64,000 nt of DNA, from the NCBI RefSeq assembly GCF_037126465.1, contig NC_088201.1, positions 65,556,879-65,620,878 of the forward strand. Reading direction: 5' to 3'. Positions within the stretch are counted from its first letter, which is position 1, and each line of letters begins with the position of its first letter. Made by a program: the position numbers and the translations under genes. This document shows, piece by piece, positions 45,640-57,388 of this stretch. The notes under the pieces are model-generated. The model searched no databases. It saw nothing but the letters and a program-made list of their open reading frames with translations, and had not been told where the DNA came from. The DNA comes from Ornithodoros turicata. Lineage: Eukaryota; Arthropoda; Arachnida; Ixodida; Argasidae.

Positions 45640-47700
45640 AATCCCCGTTTTGCACAATACCACGCGCGTTTGTTGTAATGTAGATTATTGTCAATCATTT
45701 AAAATAAATTTCGGACTTGTGGCATAAACGCCCTTTCTTGACTCCAAGTCGATGTGACAACGAAATCAATTATGTGGGTCAACTTTGACGCGCTCTAATG
45801 GTAAGGGTATTTAAGATGAACGAATTACCACGCGTGTTTGTTGTAGCGTTGATACATCATACATTTACCATAAATTTCAGACCTGTAACGAATGCAAACA
45901 TGTCAGGGAAAAGAGCTGTAGCTTAAGCGTCCTTGTCCCTGTCCTTGTCCCTGTCAAGGTGGAACTCATCACATTTTCATGGATAGAGGTCGACCTGACA
46001 CGGAATCGTCGTGCGGGCACACCTTAACGCTCACTAATGGCGAAACTAATTGAAATGCACAGAGTGCCACGCGTGTTTGTTGTAGTGTAGATGCCTGTCA
46101 ATCATTTACCATCAATTTGAAACATGTGGCTTAAACGTCCTTCGTTCCCAGTCAAGGCGGAACTCAGCAAATTTTCATGGATAGAGGTCGACCTGACATG
46201 GAATCGTCACGCGAATACATTTTAACGCTTTATAATGGCAAACCTAATTGAAATGCATAAAGCGCCACGGTGGGTTTATTGTAGTGTAGATGCCTGTCAA
46301 TCATTTACCATCAATTTCAAACATGTGGCTTAAACGCCCTTTGTTCCCTCTCAAGGCGGAACTCATCAAATTTCCGTTGATAGAGGTCGACCTGACACGG
46401 AATCGTCGTGCGCGTGCACTTTAACGCGCTATAATGGCGAAACTAATTGAAACACACAAAGTGCCACGCGTGTTTGTTGTAGTGTATACGCTTGTCAATC
46501 ATTTACCATCAATTTCAAACATATGGCTTAAACGTCCTTTGTTCCCTGTCAAGGCAGAACTCATCAAATGTTCATTCATCGAGATCGATGTGACGTCGGA
46601 GTTCTGGGGCCCTATTCCGAGCCGCTGTCGAGCGGCAGCGACGGTGTCGATAGAGGAGTATCGGTAGAAAAACGATAACGAGCACCGGGAACGACACCTG
46701 TCACTTTTGCCATTCCCATGTAGCTTTTAAGGACAGTGCGCTTGGTTTGTTGACTGTCGGTAGAGGTTAAGACGTCTGGGAACGAGACGTCGCACTCTGA
46801 GCCAATAGTGTAGCAGGAGGAGAATCACGCGGAATGCCTTATTTTGGAAGCAGACGACGACGACGACGCGTTGACGATGGAGAAGTCTCGCGCTTCTCGC
46901 TCAACGCACGAATAATATGAAATTGTGTTGCTGTTCGTGATAGAGCACCGCAGTTTAGACACGGACATTTTGCTGACGACCTAGACGACCTTTTGCTACA
47001 CGCAATTCGAATCAGTCGCGATATTAAATTCCCAGAGAAGGAGCTGTCAGAACAGTTAACAAGTGGAGAAATGTAAGCTTTAGGCAGACCTTTGTGTATT
47101 GTTTGATATGTATGATAGTAGAGAATTGTCTCTGTGGCAAAGTGGTTTCAATAAAGACGTTTCATCTGATACAAACCCGTTGTCGCCCGATCTAAACACC
47201 GGCGCCAACCGTGATCGTGTTTAGCCACGCGACTTCCAGCCGTCTTGACAGCTCTCGCTCCGCTTAACGACAGTATCATCCACCATATCGACAGGGTGGA
47301 GGCTGTCGTTCCCGTGAGCGACACCGTCGCTTACGGGCGACGCGTTTGGAGCGCAGGGAATACCAAATTCTCTTCGATAGCGTTACGTTGCGTCACATAC
47401 CACGTGTTCTCGCCCCCGAACGACACATTCGCGCTACCGACATAGATCGGAATAGGCCCCCTGGTGAAAGCCAACTTGGAGGCGCTCTAACGGTGAAACT
47501 AAATAGGATGCACGAAGTTACAAGCATGTTTTGTTGTAATGGAGATTTTTTAATGTAATGTGTATCGAACTTGTGGCTTAAACGTCCTTTGTTCCCTGTA
47601 AAGACACAACTCACCAAATTTTCATTCGAGGTCAATATGACGACGGAACCAATTATGCGGGTCAGCTTTGAATATGTTATAATGAATATGTTAAAAATAC
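45640..47700. repeat. ~200-bp tandem array, about six units, interrupted
   Basis: The marker CCACGCGTGTTTGTTGTAG or a variant occurs at 45659, 45828, 46067, 46264 and 46463, and a diverged copy near 47512 beyond an insertion. Units share TGTCAATCATTTACCATCAA, GGCTTAAACGTCCTTTGTTC and AGAGGTCGACCTGACACGG. The central units are most alike, with spacing 197-199 bases. Diverged edges are typical of a tandem satellite homogenised in the middle. Confidence 0.85.
46607..47460. mobile_element. Harbinger-like element, 854 bp, inserted in the tandem array
   Basis: GGGCCCTATTCCGA at the left and TCGGAATAGGCCCC at the right are inverted with one mismatch. CTG flanks both sides (46604-46606, 47461-47463). 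Inside, an ATG opens a frame with an Arg-rich start (SRRRRRVDDGE); its continuation includes an AATAAA near 47146. A three-base duplication suits PIF/Harbinger, though CTG is not the usual TWA. It splits a unit of the ~200-bp array. Confidence 0.65.
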
Positions 47701-47718
47701 CGTCCGTGTTTATTGTCA

Positions 47719-48634
47719 TATACATGGTGTCCCCGCTAAATGTGACCATATTTTTTAAAAGTATATTTATCACTTTTTCCGAGATGAAATCAATTGCAGT
47801 ATATCATATGCTGAAGGACGCCCTCTAGGTAGGCATTAGGAGACTCCTAAGGCAATGTCTTAATTAAGTTTCAATAATTAACTTTTTAATTATGAATGCT
47901 ACGAAGTTGTTCCAATGAGAACATCTGACCTCTTCGGTCACCAAATACCAAAGCCGTTTTCAGAACAAAAATTCGTTCAATAGATCGTTCGCAGAAAAAA
48001 AAAAAAAGTCGGGAAGGAACACCATTTCTTTCTTTATTTTATTTATTACACATCTCTGCAGTCGCGTCCTTCCTTCGCCCCCAAGACGAGAGAATAAAAG
48101 AGCACACTATCGCCTCTTGCGTCCGTGAAAAAGATAAAAAAAGAAAGAAACGGAAAATGCAGCTCAAGATAAGGGCAGCTCCGATAGAGTCACCCGATAC
48201 ATTTGTTTTTGTTTTCTTTCCGCAAGTTGAAGCCAATCTTCGACGCATGAGTCGGCACTGTGCTCTTTCACTCTCTCGCATCGGGGGTCAACGAAAGACG
48301 CTTTTTCCAAGATGCACAATGTGCAAAATAAAGAAACAAAAGTGTTCACGATTTTTTTTTCATACGATATATCGAACAGACTTTTGTTCTGAAAACGGCT
48401 TTGGTATCTGGTGACCGAAGAGATCAGATTTTCTCATTGGAACAACTTCGTAGCTTTTCTAATTAAAAAGTTACTTATTGAAAGGATTAAGACATTGCCT
48501 TAGGAGTCTGCTAATGCCTTCCTAGGGAATGCCCTTCAGCATACGCTATATCTCAAATTGATTTCATCTCGGAGGAAGTGATAGATATATTTTTTTAAAA
48601 ATATGGTCACATTTAGCTGGGATACCCTGCATAC
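47719..48634. mobile_element. Mariner-type foldback element, ~0.92 kb
   Basis: The left end TACATGGTGTCCCCGCTAAA pairs with the right end (complement of TGCAGGGTATCCCAGCTAAA). The halves remain complementary for long stretches, for example AAAACGGCTTTGGTATCTG near 48397 with its partner near 47945, and GGAGTCTGCTAATGCCT near 48506 with 47833-47850. Same terminal GGTGTCCC word as the elements at 31680 and 33011. Confidence 0.8.
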
Positions 48635-48636
48635 AG

Positions 48637-50296
48637 GGTAGGTGAAGTAAGACTGAATGAATTTGATGAAATCCGCGAATGACTTTATTTTTCGCAAAAG
48701 TCGTTCCATATACCTATTCCGGACGCGACCAATTCAAAGGTGGTGGCGTATAAACAAATAGCGCAGCCGTTAACTAACGTTCCCGATTATAATTAGTGAA
48801 AATACGTTGACTGCGTAATTGCAAAGATGTACAGCATAACCCTGAGGGGCCTACCATGCAAGAACCGAAATCACAGAGCCTTTTTGCGCTCTAGTAAAAA
48901 AATGTGCGAACATACAAAATAATTGAACACCATGCGGGTTTTGCGGCAATTTCTCCTCTCCCTGTCTCGGTGTCACCACTTCTCAACTGACAACAGGTTG
49001 TTCCTGAAATCATGGAACAGCCCGCTTTGTCCCTGGAGTGAGGGAAATAGCGATGTTGTTTCTCAGTCTACATTATCATAAAACGTGCCGTACTTGATTT
49101 TCTTTCCGTCGTTATCTCATTTGATCTGCACAACACAGTTCGCGATGTGATGTGATAAACGTCACGCAATAAAACTACAAATGCATTACTGTAAAAACCT
49201 CGCAGATAACACAAACACAATCACCCATTCCGCTGCTCAATAAATGTCTACGTTGTATCAGATTTGAACAAGAGAAAAACAACGAGGACGCTAGGAAGCG
49301 GGGGGGGGGGCATGTTTTGAGGAACAGCGTGATGTCAGTATCGTCAAATGGTGACAGTGAGGGTGGTAGGAAAGAGCGGCTGCCCGAACTCGCGCAACTC
49401 TCGACGATAGTGCATTTTCGCTCATTCTTTAAGGGCACAGAGAAGTGTTACTGTTTCGATTCCTGCTGACTAGACTTCTCAGGGTTGTGCTCTCCAAATT
49501 TGGAATTGCGCGCTCAGCTTGTTTTCAGGAATTATGAAGATTCATTACAAAATAATTAACGGCCGCACTAATTGGTAAGACACATGCCGTCCACAACTAT
49601 TGCACTCGAGTACATTGTGCTGCTTCGGCTTCTCTCTTCCTTTTGTCTTTGATTCGACCGCCTATTTGAGCAACACCTCCAGGATATGGAAAAGGCCTGT
49701 GCCCTGCGTCACACTGGAAGGCCTGCTGTTACTATTGTGGATGCTGCCATGAAGTAAATGAAAGAACGAACGAGGTGCAGTTACTGAATTCGCTTTCTTA
49801 GCTTATAGAGCATAATTTCTTTTCATCGTAATGTAGGATAATTTCTGGGGTTTTCCTCAGACGCTCTCACACATACGCCGGCATATTTCTCTCAGAAGTC
49901 GCCCCAAGACACACATTGGTCATCGTCGAAGGCATCCCCATTCCCCACAGAGAGAAATGGACCAGGGCTAGCCTTACAAGTGGCAATCACCCCGTTCCAC
50001 ACGCTACGAGCAGCAGCCCACAATTCTGAGCAGCAGCACATCGAAGAAAAGTTTGGCAAAGCTTATCAGAGCTGATTCATCACGTTTTCATTCTGCGCTG
50101 GGCAATTGCTGCCGATAGCCAGGCTCCGCGCGCGATATCTGATGTACAAATTCCCTTCCTCGTCTGTCCACGTCTCTTTCCATCTGCCTTCCTCCTCGCC
50201 GCGTACTTCTCTTTCAAGTTGGCTTTCTTACACGTTCTTCTGCTATCAGGCAGAACCTGAATCAGAGGAGGTGTCCCTGAATTCTGGTCATGTTTT
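48637..50296. other. No gene recognised
   Basis: Contains a poly-G run near 49303 and short frames without motifs. No terminal repeats identified. Confidence 0.3.
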
Positions 50297-50602
50297 TTCA
50301 TTTGAAGAACTAACTTATTAGTTAGCATGGCCCAGCAAGTGGGACATGCGCTGCAGGTATACATTGATGACATGAGCAAACTGCTGTGTTACGTCTCTGA
50401 AGGGTGCTTCGAGCATCATTTCCCCTGAGCTGTATATTCCGTACGCCCATGAGAAGGAAGAGCGATCCTCTTGCATCGCCACGTTGTTCTCCACGAAATT
50501 GCGTCGTCTCCTGTTTGGCAAAGATGATGATGCTTGATGCTCACCTAAAAGATCACTGACATTGGGAAACGCGGTACTCAACACAGTTATAGAAAACAAC
50601 AC
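50297..50602 (-). CDS. Unknown exon-like ORF, inverted copy of 51470-51677
   Basis: A 94-codon minus-strand frame ends SSGEMMLEAPFRDVTQQFAH ... LLGHAN. The last ~50 codons are nearly identical to the + strand frame at 51415-51660. Conservation at the protein level (one Q/E difference noticed) in two diverged copies suggests real coding, probably the last exon of a transposon protein. No family recognised. Confidence 0.4.
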
Positions 50603-51095
50603 ATCGGTAACTGAACGGTCACTGTAGGTCAGAGGTCCTGTCGGGTTTGTGTTTTCTGTGATTTCCCATTTGACCTATAATCCATTTGCTTTCATGAATA
50701 CAGTCACCTGCCATTCACCCAGTGCCAACATGGCCCAGGCGAGGAGAAACCCAATCGCCCAGGCGAGGAGAAACTTGCCCAGCGCGTCCAATACCCGTAC
50801 CGTCCAATAGCCCATTTCGGCCAAATGGGGGAATTCCCAAAGTCTCTGCTCCTTTCGGCAGGCGACTGCCTGGCTGCATTCATGAAAGCACAGGCCATTT
50901 TGAGACTGGGTGAATGGCAGGTGACTGTATTCATGTAAGCAAATGGATTATCGATCAAACGGGGAATCACAGAAAACACAAACCCGTTCACAGGACCGCT
51001 GACCTACAGTGACCGTCCAGTTAACGATGTGGTTTTTTCTATAACTGTGTTCTCGCTAAGTACCGCGTTTCCCAATGTCAGTGATCTTTCTTGGA
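50540..51095. repeat. Inverted repeat around 50818
   Basis: 50545-50700 pairs with 50910-51095: CGGTACTCAACACAGTTATA with its partner near 51050, CGGTCACTGTAGGTCAG with the partner near 51003, and CAGTCACCTGCCATTCACCC with the partner near 50913. The centre includes GTCC-rich sequence like that at 44587. It is part of a larger inverted arrangement. Confidence 0.75.
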
Positions 51096-51414
51096 AACAT
51101 CTAGGGATCTGAAAGGAAACTTGCGGTCCTTTGCCTTTACGTAGACTACTTCGAGCGGCCGTGGCTTACCAACGTTCATCTCTGGAATTAGTTTGCGGAT
51201 GAGGACGATCTCCGCACAAACAATCACGCCGAAGGGTGGCATAATTCGCTGCGCATGAAATTCAAGAGCCAACCCCACATGATTTTTTCGAAGTTCCTCA
51301 TCGAATTTGAGTCAACCATACACAATGTAAGCACAACCAGGTAAGCAACAAATTCGCATAATCAGGGAACATCATCATGATAATTAATAGAATATAGCAT
51401 ATATACTTCCTCGC

Positions 51415-51660
51415 TTGCTCTCTTTGTATTCATGCTTCTTACCGCCATTTGCAGGTACGCATTCGGCGGCTGTTGAACGGGGCTTCGCCAAGCAGGAGAC
51501 GATACAAGAGGCTCGCTCTTCCTTCTCATGGGCGTACGGAATATACAGCTCAGGGGAAATGATGCTCGAAGCACCCTTCAGAGACGTAACAGAGCAGTTT
51601 GCTCATGTCATCAATGTATACCTGCAGCGCATGTCCCACTTGCTGGGCCATGCTAACTAA
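51415..51660 (+). CDS. Unknown exon-like ORF ending ...LLGHAN
   Basis: The frame contains SSFSWAYGIYSSGEMMLEAP, then FRDVTEQFAHVINVYLQRM and ends at a TAA. The first ~20 codons are not shared with the 50297-50602 copy, and an AG acceptor-like GCAG lies near 51455. Followed directly by the GTCC-rich terminal repeat at 51690, so it may be the last exon of the element that owns that terminus. Function unknown. Confidence 0.4.
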   Translation: MLSLYSCFLPPFAGTHSAAVERGFAKQETIQEARSSFSWAYGIYSSGEMMLEAPFRDVTEQFAHVINVYLQRMSHLLGHAN

Positions 51661-51689
51661 TAAGTTAGTTGTTCAAATGAAAAAAACAA

Positions 51690-52012
51690 ACAAACAAATA
51701 AACAGAGCAGGCTGAACATTTGTTGTTCGTTTTACTTTGTGTATGGCATGGCATCTTTCGGTGTGAATGTTTAAATCCTACCTTCAATCGTAAACGAGGC
51801 AATTGTTCACTCGCATTCGCAGATCCCCCTCCCTTTTCGGACGAAACAAGCGTTTGGACGGTACGGTTATTTGGACGGGTTGGTCAAGTTTTCCCCCCTT
51901 TGGTTCAGTTCGTCCAATGCCCACTATGTCCAATTTTTTTCGGACGTGTTGAGTACTTGGACGTTGTGAATACTTGGACGAAATAAACGATTGGACGAAT
52001 CGGGGTGCTACC
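51690..52012. repeat. GTCC-rich terminal repeat, inverted partner of 44587-44905
   Basis: See 44587-44905. Ends ...CGAATCGGGGTGCTACC at 52012. No matching short direct repeat outside the two partners was found. Confidence 0.75.
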
Positions 52013-52836
52013 TGCCATTCCGTTCTCACATTAGCAGTTCGCCACAATCTAAATCTAAAGCATTCAAAACACTCAAACTCCCCGCTGGCGTCTGTGTGCA
52101 CAACGGTTGTAGTCCAGAGAACACGCGTGGCCGGACAGACGTGATGTCTCCTCTGTCGTTTTTCTTTCTCCTCCGTTCGACCGACCGTTTGGATACTCGC
52201 GCCTCAATCAAATGACTCTCGCCCAATCAGCGCGAAGTAAACTGACGACAGTTCTCGGAGACCAATGAGCATCCAAATATTTACACACGTGCAGCCAATC
52301 AGAGATCCCCAGATCAGGCGCGCCGGTGGCGACAGTATTTTGGAGGCGGTGCGTTTCGCTTTAGAGCTGGCGGCTGGCAACGGGCTAGAGCATCACGTGA
52401 TTCTCTCTTCTGCGCCTGACGAAAAAATATGCCTTCTGCGCAGATTTCTCCTGTGACCGGGTGGCCGGGCGCCAGGCTGGCGATTGTACGGTGGTGTGGG
52501 GGGTCTCAGACGGCAGGGGGGCAGAGTTAAGAAGATGGGGTGAAGGCGGATGGTGGAGAAAAGGGGGCTCAAACGCCCAAACTTTTACTTTCCTTGAAAT
52601 GAATGGAATTTGATTATAGGTAGGGTTTTCAAGATGCTCTGAATTTTATAAAATACCCGTGTCTGGATTACTGGGTGAGGACTTACTGGTTTTCTTTCAG
52701 CTGTTGGTTTCCCACGTATGGAATTACTGCCATATTAATATTTTCTTTGTACGATCTTTTGCAATGTTAATAGTAGCAGAACCACGCAAAAACAACCTTG
52801 GTAAAGCGCCGTTGAACGGTCTGCGCGGGAGTTGTA
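52013..52836. other. No gene recognised
   Basis: A plus-strand frame at 52265-52456 (LEAVRFALELAAGNGLEHHV) looks protein-like but is too short to assign. Contains AGCCAATCAG and CCAATCAGCG motifs, like the palindrome's CCAAT words, at about 52228 and 52295. Confidence 0.3.
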
Positions 52837-52838
52837 TA

Positions 52839-53567
52839 CAGTCAACCCTCGTTTTATGAACCTCCGATTTACGAATTCCCTCGGTTTATGAACGGCGTCA
52901 CAAGGAACCAAATTTTTTTTTCATGTATTTTGCCCTCGGTTTCTGAACACTCGATATCCGATCTGTGAACGGATTTTCAGGGAACGAACTGCAAAAACAT
53001 GTGTGTTCTGACCTCGATTTATGAACGGGGTTTTTAACGCACGGGGAAGTACTGGGATCGCGTCAATAAAGATAAACAAATCATAAAGGTCAAACACCCT
53101 TCCAGTGTCCCGCAGCCACAAGAATGAGAGACAGAGAACAGAGGACTGGATTTCCTGTGCTGACGGTGAACACATAGGTGAGCCGCTTGATGATGGTGCT
53201 TTAGTGCAGTTGTCAAATGATGGTGACGAGGGTGATCATAGTGACAGTGAAGATAACTAGCAGGACTGTTCCAAAGCTGTGACAGCTCGCTCAGCTTGGA
53301 ATTACGTTTCACAGTACGATACAGTGCTTCGAGGACCATGCGGACGAGTAAAGTGCCAGACTTCTATCGCCTCTTCCGAAGTAGACAAATACAGTCGAAT
53401 GTATGGTGCAGAGCACAGTCACGGAGTATTTTCACAAATAAACGTAATCTAGAGCACTTCCCAGCCCATATCCCTTCCGCGAAACCTTAAACCCCGATTT
53501 ATGAATCCCTCGATTTATGAACGATTTTTCGAGAAACGAAGGGTATTCATAAATCGAGGGTTGACTG
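52839..53567. mobile_element. Pogo/Tigger-type element, 729 bp, TA duplication
   Basis: CAGTCAACCCTCG begins the left end and its complement closes the right; TA flanks both (52837-52838, 53568-53569). Sub-terminal TTTATGAAC words recur on both sides. A remnant around 53200-53320 reads like the C-terminal end of a pogo-family transposase (SAWNYVSQ). Most of the transposase is deleted, making this an internally deleted copy. Confidence 0.85.
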
Positions 53568-53789
53568 TATTCGACGTCTGTCCTTCTGTGACTTTCCATT
53601 ACAGTTATCGACGCTATTTTCATGTGTGACAATCTACTGTTAAGTTGTGTGCAACAAATCCACGTTATATTCACGTAAAACATTTGAAATGCTGAATTGA
53701 CTACGTAAAAGCAGCGCGGAACCAATGTTCGCATTTTTCGTTCTACATTGTTCTGCAATATTCAACGTTAATTCTGCATTCTACCAACA

Positions 53790-55680
53790 ATGTGTGTTGA
53801 CTGGGGAGAGGCAGCGACGGGGTCCTTGAATGTCTCGCAGTCGGGAACGGCGCAGGAAAGAGGTCGTCCAGGTGCGGCAAGCGGGGGCTGCTTTAAAGGA
53901 GCATTAAAGTGGTATCTAACATGGCCCAAAACTGCTGTAATCTTGTAAAGCAGTATGTGAAAAGAATTCCCACAAAATATTTCTGTCCAAAGTTGTATCA
54001 CCACGGTGCAATTACTTTGGAAAATCGCTGCCGCGGTGACAGGCCGGAGCGCTCCAACTGCAGACCACACCCACTCTAGTGTGACGTTCGTGGTAGAGAG
54101 CCCCTCATTCGTTCGTAGGAAAAACCGTCTGCTACGAACATTGCGAGCTGCTTCTTGTTGACTTCTATTATTTTAATGATTTATATCACGTTTTCTTAAA
54201 AAAAAAGAAGCATATACGCACCCTGAGAAAATAAGATTACGATCACAAGAGTAATATATCCGTGGCTTCTGTGCAATCTCAGAATTCACAGCAGCAGAAA
54301 GCTAGCGATGGCGGCGTATTGTGGCGCCACCAGTTAGCCACTGAACCAACTGCGCGGTGAAAACCCTCGGACAGGCTGCACACTGTCGAGAAGCACGGGG
54401 TTTTTGCAGTACAAACGCAGTTATTTTCGGGCTGCACCACTCGTTCTTCCCGTGGTGCCTGCAGTCCCAAAAAATCGTGGTTGTGTCGTGGACAGCCTTC
54501 AAACCCTCCGTTTCGGACATCACGAAGCCGGAGAACGCATGGCGTCTCCGAAGCGGTAGCACACGCTCCGGCCTGGGCGATGTTGCTCACCTCGATCATG
54601 TGATCCCAAGTCCAATGAGGAGCGTCCTCACCACTTGCGTCACATAGTGACGTGTGTGGTGGCATTCATCACGTGCCTATCGTGAAGGCGAAGGAGGGTG
54701 TTTCGCGCGCGGGAGGTTCGGGGAGCTATTGCAGGCGTCCCAATTTAGCTACGGTTGCACTAATTGTGGGAAAACTGTTTTCGGCCGCCTAACATTCCAT
54801 ATTAACCAAAAACAGAAACAAAGTTGTGGGCCTCTAGACTGCTCCTTTAAGTGTGGCGATAGGGGACATAAGAAGGCGAATTGCCCTCTGGCGAGGCAGC
54901 AGAGGCCCGGCTACGTCAGGACACGGGTCCACGTCTCGAAACGGGCCGCCGACCCCAGGAGGGGGGGGGGGGGGGCTCTTAGCACGAGCCGACATTGGGC
55001 TCGCTGGCACCGCCTGTTTCACTGCACTGCAACGGGTCGACATAGTATGCGCAGGTCGTCCACTAAGCGCTATCCTCGACTCAGGAGCGGAAATTACAGT
55101 GGTGCGTAGCGACTTGGTCCCCGTGCGGCTGCGAGAGCCGTGCGGTTCAATGCAGTTGGTGTCAGCATTCAATGACAAAACCCCAGTAGAATTGGTGACG
55201 TTACCGCTGATGCTCCCACGAAAAACTAATCTCGTGTACCACGATGTAGATGACTACGTGTCCGTATCAGGCCCGCGTGCACCAGGTGGGGGTGATGTTT
55301 CAGGAAGACGAGGATTTCGGCGAAATAAGTTACGCGCCGTGTGGAGTGATGCAAGCCGCGGGTGACACAGTGGAAGAGGTCAGCCTAGACCATTTGCCAA
55401 CAGACCAGCAGGCGGAAGCGCGCGTCATCTTCGCAGAGTTTGTGGACCTGTTTCAGGACCAGGCCGGCATAGCGGATGTGGTGGAGCACCGCATAAAAGA
55501 AGGCGAGGCACCGAAAAGGCCACATAGATACCGAATCCCCGAAAGCTTAAAGGAAGAAGTGAGCCGCCAGGTACGTGAGCTCGTCGCTCAAGGTCTCGTG
55601 TACCCTGTCGAGAGTGAAAACGCGCATCCAGTGGTATGCGTGGCCAAAAAGAATGGGAGCATCCGGACGTGCGTCGTTCC
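53790..55680 (+). pseudogene. Gag tail, protease and partial RT of LTR element B
   Basis: From about 53790 a gag-tail frame leads to the first half of a zinc knuckle at 53890, where a MITE interrupts. After the MITE the knuckle resumes (CGDRGHKKANCP), then an aspartic protease with DSGAEITVV near 55078. A frame change around 55250 leads to RT sequence: KRPHRYRIPESLKEEVSRQV and HPVVCVAKKNGSIRTCV. It stops there and is joined to LTR sequence at 55675. Most of RT, RNase H and integrase are missing. A run of about 16 G near 54961 lies in the gag/protease junction. Confidence 0.85.
53897..54846. mobile_element. TTAA-type MITE (piggyBac/Kolobok-like), 950 bp
   Basis: AGGAGCA at the left and TGCTCCT at the right are inverted, and TTAA flanks both (53893-53896, 54847-54850). 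TTAA duplications are typical of piggyBac and Kolobok. Excising it with one TTAA restores the element B zinc-knuckle codons in frame. No transposase. A minus-strand word resembling a tRNA A box lies near 54340, without a B box. Confidence 0.82.
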
Positions 55681-56263
55681 GAGAACGCCAAGGCGTCGCG
55701 GTAGCTCCGGAGGGGGGACATCAGAGGCCCAAGCGCCAGGCCCCACTGGCAATCAATCTGTTGAAGGATCCAGAAGTTACACTGCTAGAAGTTACGAAGT
55801 GCACGGCTTGACATCCAGGACCGTTGGCACTAAATAACCAGCAGTGGGCGGACATTTGGGAGGTCCTGGTCCAGTTGAGATTTGAAATTAGGCCAATTAG
55901 AACTTGGATGGGTGAGGGCCAGGAACGTTTGATTGGTGAAGTTGCCAGCGGGGGCACGGGTCAAGATGTCTCCTCTTAAGGGCCTGCACGGCTAAAAAAC
56001 TCAATCTGGACTGGGGTTCCGATGCGGAAGGCACGCTCGGAAACATTACATCGCGAGCCCACTAGATTCCCTGTCTTATGGTTACCAAATGCCAAACGTG
56101 TAAATAGACACCTGTAAATAAACCCTTCGCATCCATCACGAAAGGGTTTTCAGTCGCCGGGGCTCTGGGAGTGGAGACAAGGAACAGAATCGGTGTGAAA
56201 ATCTCGAACCTACGAATGAGGCCACCAGCCATCGTCGCGGCGCGGCCTCGAGTTATCCGTTAC
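55675..56263 (+). repeat. 3' LTR of element B
   Basis: Matches 7883-8474 over nearly its whole length with scattered substitutions. It ends GTTATCCGTTAC and is not followed by a primer site, so it is a 3' LTR. Its first bases are fused to RT codons, marking a deletion of the rest of pol together with the LTR's own beginning. Confidence 0.82.
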
Positions 56264-56269
56264 TGACGT

Positions 56270-57103
56270 GATTTGAATTATCTGGTGTACAAAATCCTCA
56301 CCCCCGTCAGTGCTACCATACAATGAGGTCGCAGTGTAATACTGCAGTGGATACCAGGGAACGAGGCAGCGGAGAAAACAGCCAAGGAAGCACTAAGCAA
56401 CACCAAGCTCAGCGTCATATCGTTCCCGAAAGCCGACTCCAAAGTCTATCTAAGAAAAACGGCAATCCAAAAATCCAGAGGACTCTGGAAGGCATCCCTC
56501 CGACCTACTGTTTATCTCTTCTTTATCGATCGCAAGTTGACAGCCATCGTCCCAAGAAGCCTGGAGGAGAGACCATTGCAAACAGCCATCCACAGAATCC
56601 GCCTAGGTCAGTTCTACCCACGGACAACACTCTGCAGAACGAAGCTCATATCAACTTCGTAATGCCGCACCTGCAATTCCTCTGCACTCCGAAAGACAAA
56701 CTTCACATAATCAATCAGTGTCCATTTTACAAAACTCACATACAACGACTTCAGGCTGTGCTTGATAAGCTTAACTCACGATCGTTCAGCTTCTGCAAAC
56801 TATTTCCTTACTGGCGCTGCAAACGGCAGCAAGCTCTCGCTTGTGTAAACAGTAACGTTCACGTCAGAGCGTCACACGTTCGAAGGCACTTTTACGCAAT
56901 TACGCAGAAGCCTAAAGGAAAGCAGGTGCCCACCAGGGTGCCCCACTGAGGACAGCGCTGGATGTGTAGTCTACGTACTACCAGCGCACACACCATCGAA
57001 ATTGTATGCTACCAGCAAGATATATTAATTTGACAGTAAGACATACTCGGACGCTCTGCAGGTTCCTGTTCCTGCTATATGGTGACATCGAAGAGGCTGT
57101 TAT
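56270..57103 (+). pseudogene. 3' part of an RNase H-type LINE, decayed
   Basis: Broken frames carry the end of an RNase H domain (ILQWIPGNEAAEKTAKEAL near 56340-56395) and a downstream region ending in sequence shared with 7050-7365 on the opposite strand. Its 3' terminus, ...GACATCGAAGAGGCTGTTAT plus an (ATT)n tail, is the target of the LINE at 57104 and resumes at 62327. Confidence 0.72.
57085..57103. repeat. Left 19-bp target duplication of the full-length LINE
   Basis: ACATCGAAGAGGCTGTTAT occurs here and again at 62327-62345, exactly flanking the LINE. Confidence 0.9.
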
Positions 57104-57388
57104 CTTCCTCTTCCTCTTCCCTTTTGCGGCGTAGCGCAGCCAGTGGAGGACAGCTCAGTTGTTGTATTTGTACATAACTTTAACCACCACCACATAACTT
57201 TAACTGGGTTGAGAGAGGAAGACGACGAGGTGGTAAGACGTGCACTGTTGCTGCTCTGTTGTTGTTAGGCCTAGCCGAATTCTTTCCTTTATCATTTTTT
57301 CACTTTTCGTTGCTTGTGACTGGCACTTTGTTGTTGAATAATTGGGTGCGAAGCCGTGTCTCCCGGTTGGGACACCGGCTAAGCTAAA

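Noticed and set aside
54323..54360. tRNA-like A box on the minus strand in the TTAA MITE
   Set aside because: GTTGGTTCAGTGGCTAACTGG resembles an A box, but no B box is found at the proper distance.
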